Shown here in pieces: positions 16,144 to 21,154 of a stretch of DNA of 21,154 nucleotides. How positions within the stretch are numbered: position 1 is the stretch's first letter; each line of letters starts with the position of its first letter. Below the pieces are notes generated by a model. The model saw only the letters and a list, made by a program, of their open reading frames with translations, was not told the origin of the DNA and did no database searches. The translations under genes and the position numbers were made by a program. Origin of the DNA: Govanella sp037189785 (GTDB taxonomy: Bacteria > Pseudomonadota > Alphaproteobacteria > Sphingomonadales > Govanellaceae); assembly GCA_037189785.1 (NCBI GenBank), contig JBBCIP010000288.1, forward strand, positions 1 through 21,154, in the 5' to 3' direction.

Positions 16144-17811
16144 ATGGCTCCGCCCCGTATAACCTATCCCTTTGTTCGACCACCGGAACTGACATCAGAT
16201 ACACCAGCTCATGTCCCCGTCATTATTGTCGGGGCCGGACCTGTTGGCCTGACAGCAGCAATTGATCTTATCAATCGCGGCGTTTCTGTTGTGTTATTGG
16301 ATGATGATGACACCGTGAGCTTCGGTTCACGGGCTGTCTGTTACGCCAAGCGAACACTTGAAATCTGGGATCGTATGGATTGCGCAGATCAAATGCTGGA
16401 AAAAGGTGTGCGCTGGAACATCGGACGCATCTTTTTCGATGATGCCAAAGATCCGTTCTATTCTTTCAATCTACTTGACGAAGAAGGGTACAAATTTCCC
16501 GGCTTCATCAATCTTCAGCAGTATTATGTTGAAGAATATTTGGTCAATCGTTTAGCTGATGCCGGTGCCACCCCACGCTGGAAAAACAAAGTCGTCGATG
16601 TCCAGCAAGACGATGAAAAAGTCACGGTGACAATTGAAACGCCAGCCGGATCTTATCAACTCAGTTGCGATTATTTGATCGCGGCCGATGGCTGTCGTAG
16701 CCCAATTCGCGACAAGATGGGACTGCCGTTCGAAGGCCAAGTCTTTGAAGATCACTTCTTGATCGCCGACATCAAAATCACCGGTGACTTCCCATCAGAA
16801 CGCTGGTTCTGGTTTGATCCACCGTTTAACCGTGGTCATTCCTCGTTGTTGCATGTTCAGCCGGACGGTATTTGTCGGCTGGATTTTCAACTGGGTTGGA
16901 ATATTGATCGCGAAGCCGAACTCAAGCCCGAACGTATCGCCGAACGCGTCCGTGCGATGATGGGCCAGGATGTTGACTTTGAATTTGAATGGTGCAGCAT
17001 CTATACCTTTCAGTGTCGTCGCTTGGATGAATTTAAGCATGGGCGGGTGATTTTTGCCGGTGACAGCGCCCATCTTGTGTCCCCGTTTGGGGCCCGGGGC
17101 GCCAACGGTGGCGTTCAAGATGCCGATAATCTAACCTGGAAACTCAAAGCTGTATTGGATGGCATTGCTCCGACACGTTTACTCGAGAGTTACAATCACG
17201 AACGTCTGGAAGCTGCAAAAGAAAACATCCTCAATTCGACACGGGCAACTGACTTTATCACGCCGAAAAGCACGGTCAGCCGAACTTTCCGGGACGCTGT
17301 TTTGACACTTGCCGAACATTGCCCATTTGCGCGTCCCTTTGTAAACAGCGGACGTCTATCGGTTCCCGCTATTCATCGGATTTCTCCACTCAACACTCCC
17401 GATACGGCAGTATTTGGCGGAAAACTCGTACCGGGTGCGGTGGCAGCCGATGGCCGCGTCTCCCTGAATGGGCAGGAAGATTGGCTTTTGACCATTCTGC
17501 CCAAACTGACGTCTGGGTTCTGCTTGCTCTATTTCACAGAAAACTCTGCCCCCAATACACTTGATATTGAGGCCCTGGGCCAAGACGATGCTCCCGTTGA
17601 CGTCATCACGATCGGCAGCAGCGGCCGTTTAACCGATGTGGCCGGACATTTGACACGCCGCTACAATGCCGAACCGGAAACCTGTTATTTATTGCGCCCC
17701 GATCATTTGGTCGCAGCACGCTGGCGGCAATTTGATCTCAACGCTATTCGCGAAGCACGGGATCGTGCCCTTGCCCGCATTGCTCCGATCTCTATCGAAG
17801 AGGCTGCATAA
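16144..17811 (+). CDS. FAD-dependent aromatic monooxygenase (MhpA/PheA-like)
   Basis: This is a 555-residue group A flavoprotein monooxygenase. It shows the dinucleotide-binding GAGPVG at 30-35, the AADG motif at 180-183 with CRSPIRDKMGLPF, and the GD motif GRVIFAGDSAHLVSPFGARG (from about 300), followed by GVQDADNLTWKLKAVLDG. Length and the C-terminal thioredoxin-like domain (about 410-550) resemble MhpA, phenol hydroxylase and related ring hydroxylases that use NAD(P)H and O2. The substrate is not evident, though the meta-cleavage genes about 15 kb upstream make an aromatic acid plausible. GGAGGG nine bases before the ATG is a strong ribosome binding site. The stop TAA shares its last A with the ATG of the DUF2783 gene. 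The partner is probably the MBL protein just upstream. Confidence 0.9.
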   Translation: MAPPRITYPFVRPPELTSDTPAHVPVIIVGAGPVGLTAAIDLINRGVSVVLLDDDDTVSFGSRAVCYAKRTLEIWDRMDCADQMLEKGVRWNIGRIFFDDAKDPFYSFNLLDEEGYKFPGFINLQQYYVEEYLVNRLADAGATPRWKNKVVDVQQDDEKVTVTIETPAGSYQLSCDYLIAADGCRSPIRDKMGLPFEGQVFEDHFLIADIKITGDFPSERWFWFDPPFNRGHSSLLHVQPDGICRLDFQLGWNIDREAELKPERIAERVRAMMGQDVDFEFEWCSIYTFQCRRLDEFKHGRVIFAGDSAHLVSPFGARGANGGVQDADNLTWKLKAVLDGIAPTRLLESYNHERLEAAKENILNSTRATDFITPKSTVSRTFRDAVLTLAEHCPFARPFVNSGRLSVPAIHRISPLNTPDTAVFGGKLVPGAVAADGRVSLNGQEDWLLTILPKLTSGFCLLYFTENSAPNTLDIEALGQDDAPVDVITIGSSGRLTDVAGHLTRRYNAEPETCYLLRPDHLVAARWRQFDLNAIREARDRALARIAPISIEEAA

Positions 17812-18023
17812 TGACCACAACATTAGATCTCGATCTGCGCATTACAGATGCCGATGGTTTTTATGACGCTTTGATTGACATGCACCGAGGCTTAAGTGAC
17901 GAGGACAGCCAAGCTGTTAATGCCCGTCTGATCTTGATTTTAGCCAATCAAATCGGAGACCGCGATATTCTAGATCGAGCATTGGCGATTGCCCGAAACC
18001 CTCAGGAGGCGAGGGTTGGTTAA
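17811..18023 (+). CDS. DUF2783 domain small protein
   Basis: This is a 70-residue acidic helical protein matching the DUF2783 family, known to me as a small gene beside FAD monooxygenases; its function is not established. Visible marks are ITDADGFYDALIDMHRGLSD and NARLILILANQIGDRDI. Its ATG overlaps the monooxygenase stop by one base (TAATG), which implies coupled translation and perhaps a fixed ratio of the two proteins. It could be a small subunit or chaperone of the hydroxylase, by inference. A strong terminator follows 32 bases after the stop, closing the operon. Confidence 0.85.
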   Translation: MTTTLDLDLRITDADGFYDALIDMHRGLSDEDSQAVNARLILILANQIGDRDILDRALAIARNPQEARVG

Positions 18024-18055
18024 CCACTTTTTTCTATTTTTTATCTAATATTGGT

Positions 18056-18086
18056 AAGAGGCGATATTTTTCGCCTCTTTCTTTTT
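18056..18086 (+). terminator. Intrinsic terminator of the MBL-FAD-DUF2783 operon
   Basis: AAGAGGCGA (18056-18064) pairs perfectly with TCGCCTCTT (18071-18079) over a 6-base loop, followed by a T-rich run (TCTTTTT) to 18086. Confidence 0.93.
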
Positions 18087-18132
18087 AAAAGTCAGGCGTT
18101 ATGCTCGGGAAAAAATCACAGGCGATTCGTCT

Positions 18133-18138
18133 TATAAT
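18133..18138 (+). promoter_or_regulatory. Candidate -10 element before the TetR-type gene
   Basis: A perfect TATAAT lies 15 bases before the ATG at 18153. No -35 is visible at 16-18 bases upstream. If it is used, transcripts would start near 18145, leaving almost no leader for that ATG. Confidence 0.35.
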
Positions 18139-18152
18139 AGAGTTTATTGTGA

Positions 18153-18956
18153 ATGAGCGCTGCCAAAGGTCCGACAAAAGGCTCCCCGAGAGCCACTCGC
18201 AGTAAAGCAAAATCACGCCGTGCCGGCGACCGCGCCGCCATTGCCCAGCCTATGGCGCGTGTACGGCGCATGGAAACCGGTAAAGCTCAGGTCCCACCGA
18301 CCCGCAAGGGTTCAAAAAGCCGGGATAATCTTAAGGCCGCCGCATTGCGCGCTTTGGAGGACAAAGGCTACCGCAATTTACGACTGACCGACATTGCAAA
18401 AGAAGCGAAGGTCAATATTAGCCTTGTTTATCATTACTTTCATGACAAAGCCGACCTTGTTTATGAAGCCTTACGCGATGTCGTCAACGTCCGTGCGGTT
18501 ATAGATAGTGATGACAATCGCCCACATGATCCTTTTATGTCATTGTTTTATGCAAATAAATTATTCGCGGACTTCTACCATAGCCGCCCCGGGCTGATCC
18601 GTAGCCTTGTCCATTTTGATGAAGAACATCCGCAATTTCACAGTTTATATTCCGATATCAATCGCAACTGGTGTACACGGATTGCTCAAACCATCCAAAA
18701 ACGTTGTCCCGATGCAGATCTTACACAACCCGAAGCCATTGCGCTCGCCTATGCCATGGGCAGTATGGTGGATAAATTCTTATTCGAGCTGTATGTCGAA
18801 CGGAATGTCGATTTGGCTACCGCGCTTCCGACCACGGAACACACAACCTATTTCCTGACTATTCTTTGGTATCGCGCGCTTTATCTTAAAAATCCAAGCA
18901 CGGCCGAACTCGGTCCGTTCAAGAAACTAAGTAAGCTGAAACTGACGCTTTCCTAA
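18153..18956 (+). CDS. TetR-type transcriptional regulator
   Basis: This is a regulator of up to 267 residues. The TetR DNA-binding domain lies at about 58-105, with ALRALEDKGYRNLRLTDIAK and VNISLVYHYFHDKADLVYEA, followed by a helical ligand-binding domain with no recognisable ligand signature. Before the DNA-binding domain is a 57-residue Lys/Arg-rich, disordered-looking extension, unusual for the family. Either the true start is further downstream (for example the Met near 18252) or the extension is real. No ribosome binding site clearly decides it. The gene follows the terminator of the monooxygenase operon in the same direction and is transcribed separately. It may control that operon, but no shared operator was identified. 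Confidence 0.87.
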   Translation: MSAAKGPTKGSPRATRSKAKSRRAGDRAAIAQPMARVRRMETGKAQVPPTRKGSKSRDNLKAAALRALEDKGYRNLRLTDIAKEAKVNISLVYHYFHDKADLVYEALRDVVNVRAVIDSDDNRPHDPFMSLFYANKLFADFYHSRPGLIRSLVHFDEEHPQFHSLYSDINRNWCTRIAQTIQKRCPDADLTQPEAIALAYAMGSMVDKFLFELYVERNVDLATALPTTEHTTYFLTILWYRALYLKNPSTAELGPFKKLSKLKLTLS

Positions 18957-19043
18957 GCCGTTACCTTATCCCACGCTGTGATCTCAACGTAAATTTAACC
19001 TTATTCTCCCACTATTGGCCCATACATAGTCAGGGCATGGAAT

Positions 19044-19952
19044 ATGGCGGGTAAGAACGACGACGAACGGCCAATATTGATCAAACGCATCAAAAAGGTC
19101 TCCGGCGGGCATCATGGCGGTGCCTGGAAAGTCGCCTATGCCGACTTCACGACTGCTATGATGGCCTTTTTCATGCTGCTATGGCTGCTGAACGTGACCA
19201 CCAAAGAGCAGAAAGAGGGGCTTGCAGACTACTTTTCCCCCAGTAGCGCATCTGTCAGCGGAGCTTCGGGCTCTGGCGGCGTTTTGGGTGGTACATCGCT
19301 TTCCAAAGATGGGGCAATGAATAGCGGCGCCGTCATTATGACGATGCCGCAACCAAGCGCCACACCAGAAGGCACATCTGCCGACCGTGGTGATGAAAGC
19401 GCTACAGAAAAACTCCGGAAGGCCGAGGCGGAATGGAAAAAAGCCATCGCGGCCCAGGAAGACAAGACATTCCAAGAACTCGAAAGCAACCTACGGCAGG
19501 CCATTCAAGAAATGCCTGACTTGGCGGCTCTATCTGAACATCTGGTCATCGACATTACCGACGAAGGAATGCGTATCCAATTGATAGATAAAGATAATCG
19601 GTCAATGTTCAAAACCGGGACCGCCGAACTTTATACATACGCCCAAAACATGTTGCGGCAGATCGGTGAACGCATCAATCGTCTGCCAAACCGGATCATG
19701 ATCACCGGGCATACCGATACAACGCCCTTTGAGCGCGGTGACGGCTATTCCAACTGGGAATTATCGGCAGATCGTGGCAATGCTGCCCGCCGTGTTCTCC
19801 GTAGCGCAGCCGTACCAGAAGACCGTTTTGCGACGGTTCGTGGGCGCGCTTCGACCGAACCTTTGTTGCCGGACCAACCAGATCGAGCGGAAAACCGCCG
19901 TATTACAATTTTATTACTACGGGAAGCACCAGTCGTTCCGCCAAAACTCTAA
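19044..19952 (+). CDS. motB: Flagellar motor stator protein MotB
   Basis: This is a 302-residue MotB-type stator subunit. The N-terminal WKVAYADFTTAMMAFFMLLW is the single membrane helix (about 31-50) with the proton-binding Asp34. A Ser/Gly-rich periplasmic linker and a Glu/Lys-rich helix follow, then the OmpA-like peptidoglycan-binding domain with MITGHTDTTPFERGDGY and LSADRGNAARRVL (from about 218). The protein forms the torque-generating channel with MotA and anchors it to the cell wall. MotA is not adjacent here, which is common in alphaproteobacteria. An AGGG lies about eight bases before the ATG. A homologue in a non-flagellar stator is possible but less likely given the canonical helix. 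Confidence 0.92.
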   Translation: MAGKNDDERPILIKRIKKVSGGHHGGAWKVAYADFTTAMMAFFMLLWLLNVTTKEQKEGLADYFSPSSASVSGASGSGGVLGGTSLSKDGAMNSGAVIMTMPQPSATPEGTSADRGDESATEKLRKAEAEWKKAIAAQEDKTFQELESNLRQAIQEMPDLAALSEHLVIDITDEGMRIQLIDKDNRSMFKTGTAELYTYAQNMLRQIGERINRLPNRIMITGHTDTTPFERGDGYSNWELSADRGNAARRVLRSAAVPEDRFATVRGRASTEPLLPDQPDRAENRRITILLLREAPVVPPKL

Positions 19953-20025
19953 AGACAAGGCATTAAGCGGGTAGACTTCCGACCGGCTTTAGGCATACTT
20001 ATTACAGGTTCAACAACGAATTTTA

Positions 20026-20808
20026 GTGCTTGCCACCGTGACAGACCAGTCCTTCTCTTTCCCGAAGTTCTATGTCACGACTCCGAGTCCGTGCCCGTAT
20101 TTACCCGAACGGATGGAGCGTAAGGTCTTTACTGAACTCGCGGGCGGCAATCCCCTGGCTCTCAATGAAACGCTTAGTCAGGCTGGCTTCCGCCGCAGTC
20201 AATCCGTTGCCTATCGCCCTGCATGCGATGGTTGTAATGCCTGCACCTCAGTAAGGGTGCGCGCCCCAGACTTTGTATGGGCACGATCCATGAAGCGGAT
20301 CATGGCCCGCAACCAAGATCTGATCGCAATGGAAGTTCCGCCATGGGCAACAACAGAGCAATACGATCTGTTGAAGAGATATCTGCAAGCCCGCCATCCG
20401 GAAGGGGGCATGGCTGATATGTCTATCGTTGACTATGCCGAGATGGTGGAAACGAGCCCGGTCGACACCCATCTGGTGGAATACAGATTACCAAGCCCAA
20501 CAGCCATTCGTAGTTTTAGCGATCTTGGGTACGAACGGAAACAACCGGGCAAACTCATTGCCGTCAGTCTTATAGATGTCATGACCGACGGATTGTCGAT
20601 GGTGTACAGTTTCTTTGCGCCGGAAGAAAACAAGCGAAGTCTTGGAAGTTACCTGATCCTTGATAACATGCGACGCAGCTTAGACCTCAGCAAGCGTTAC
20701 GTCTATCTTGGTTACTGGGTTCATGGCAGTCGTAAAATGTCTTATAAATCCAAGTTTACTCCACTGGAACGCTTGACTCCAAGCGGCTGGTTGGAATTCA
20801 AACCGTAA
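20026..20808 (+). CDS. bpt: Aspartate/glutamate leucyl- (arginyl-)transferase Bpt
   Basis: This is a 260-residue aminoacyl-tRNA-protein transferase of the Bpt/Ate1 family. It adds leucine, or in older annotation arginine, to proteins with N-terminal Asp or Glu, marking them for ClpS/ClpAP degradation by the N-end rule. Conserved features are Cys23 in SPCPYLPER, the cysteine cluster Cys67, Cys70 and Cys73 in RPACDGCNACTSVRV, and the later VDTHLVEYRL, YSFFAPEENKRSLGSYLI and YLGYWVHGSRKMSYKSKF. The start is a GTG at 20026, or the GTG at 20038, with no clear ribosome binding site to decide. The gene stands alone between motB and nrdB. The Cys residues may bind a metal in the family. Confidence 0.93.
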   Translation: MLATVTDQSFSFPKFYVTTPSPCPYLPERMERKVFTELAGGNPLALNETLSQAGFRRSQSVAYRPACDGCNACTSVRVRAPDFVWARSMKRIMARNQDLIAMEVPPWATTEQYDLLKRYLQARHPEGGMADMSIVDYAEMVETSPVDTHLVEYRLPSPTAIRSFSDLGYERKQPGKLIAVSLIDVMTDGLSMVYSFFAPEENKRSLGSYLILDNMRRSLDLSKRYVYLGYWVHGSRKMSYKSKFTPLERLTPSGWLEFKP

Positions 20809-20845
20809 ATACTTTGCGTTGCCCAATCACTCAAAACGTCTTGCT

Positions 20846-20873
20846 ATAAAAAAGGCCTGATAAACATCAGGCC
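20846..20873 (-). terminator. Intrinsic terminator of nrdB
   Basis: GGCCTGAT (20854-20861) and ATCAGGCC (20866-20873) form a perfect 8-bp stem with loop AAAC. The run of A on the plus strand at 20848-20853 is a U-tract in the minus-strand transcript, so this terminates nrdB. Confidence 0.88.
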
Positions 20874-20906
20874 CGATAATCAGGTATTCAAAAATTAAAC
20901 ACAGCC

Positions 20907-21154
20907 CTAGTCAAAGGCATCCTCCCATGACCCTTTGGTCGATGCTTTTGAATATTCTGTCGCCCGGTTCTCAAAGAAATTAGCATGCTCGACACCATTC
21001 AACATTTCATCCATCCACGGCAATGGATTGCGTGTTGTTCGGTAAATCGGTTGCAGACCTAGCTGCAGCAAGCGGCGATCGGCAATGTAACGGATATATG
21101 CTTTTACATCGTCCGCGTTCAGACCTTCGACAGCCCCGAATTCAAACGCCAAAT
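20907..21154 (-). CDS. nrdB: Ribonucleotide reductase beta subunit, C-terminal part
   Basis: This is the 3' end of the class I ribonucleotide reductase small subunit, which supplies the radical for deoxyribonucleotide synthesis. About 82 residues are visible, starting outside the window at the right edge. They include the helix DVKAYIRYIADRRLLQLGL and the signature NPLPWMDEMLNGVEHANFFE, then NRATEYSKASTKGSWEDAFD. The C-terminal tail that binds the large subunit is short, as in alphaproteobacterial NrdB. The gene runs convergent to bpt with its own terminator between them. The diiron ligands lie outside the window. Confidence 0.94.
   Translation of the reverse strand, partial: LAFEFGAVEGLNADDVKAYIRYIADRRLLQLGLQPIYRTTRNPLPWMDEMLNGVEHANFFENRATEYSKASTKGSWEDAFD

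Noticed and set aside
18004..18016. AGGAGG followed by a TTG start at the end of the DUF2783 gene
   Set aside because: The reading frame from the TTG is only about ten codons and ends before the terminator; probably chance in a Glu/Ala/Arg codon run.
19013..19021. TATTGGCCC before motB, matching the TAyTGGmCC unit seen before the AsmA gene
   Set aside because: A single copy; about one match of this degenerate 9-mer is expected by chance in a window this size.
19965..19989. Imperfect stem AAGCGGGT/ACCGGCTT after motB as a terminator
   Set aside because: One mismatch, a 9-base loop and no T-tract; too weak to call.

Overview
This window looks like chromosomal DNA of an alphaproteobacterium, probably a marine or soil Rhodospirillales-type organism. 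The evidence is moderate GC, Shine-Dalgarno-led genes, a PlcP/Agt-type lipid remodelling pair, an alphaproteobacterial-style MotB, a Bpt-type aminoacyl-tRNA-protein transferase, an AsmA protein and class I NrdB. The taxonomic placement is inference. All complete genes appear intact. I saw no tRNA, rRNA, CRISPR array or insertion sequence.

Region 1 (1-5.6 kb) is catabolic. It opens with the 3' end of an acylating acetaldehyde dehydrogenase and a complete 4-hydroxy-2-oxovalerate aldolase, the last two steps of an aromatic meta-cleavage pathway. A leftward operon follows, with an AcuI/YhdH-type reductase and a VOC protein. Next come a rightward DUF1398 gene and a leftward pair, a small cupin and a PaaN-type aldehyde dehydrogenase. 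The DUF1398 and PaaN genes overlap tail to tail. The 318-bp gap at 2827-3144 holds two inverted repeats and a good leftward promoter.

Region 2 (5.6-11.8 kb) is envelope-related. An AsmA-like protein lies downstream of a palindrome-rich control region, and a HerA-like ATPase (DUF853) faces it across a shared bidirectional terminator. Divergent from that ATPase is a translationally coupled pair that closely resembles plcP-agt, a phospholipase C-like metallophosphoesterase and a GT4 glycosyltransferase. This pair replaces phospholipids with glycolipids during phosphate starvation. A Pho-box-like array of 11-nt units lies directly upstream of it and supports this reading.

Region 3 (11.8-19 kb) begins with a secreted M1-family metallopeptidase and a LuxR-type regulator. 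It continues with a compact module: an MBL-fold protein that has lost its second metal site, an MhpA/PheA-like FAD monooxygenase, and a coupled DUF2783 protein, closed by a strong terminator. A TetR-type regulator follows. This module is the best candidate for a poorly described system, perhaps aromatic ring hydroxylation with an unusual MBL partner.

Region 4 (19-21.15 kb) is housekeeping: MotB without an adjacent MotA, an N-end-rule leucyl/arginyl-transferase (Bpt), and the 3' end of nrdB on the minus strand with its own terminator.
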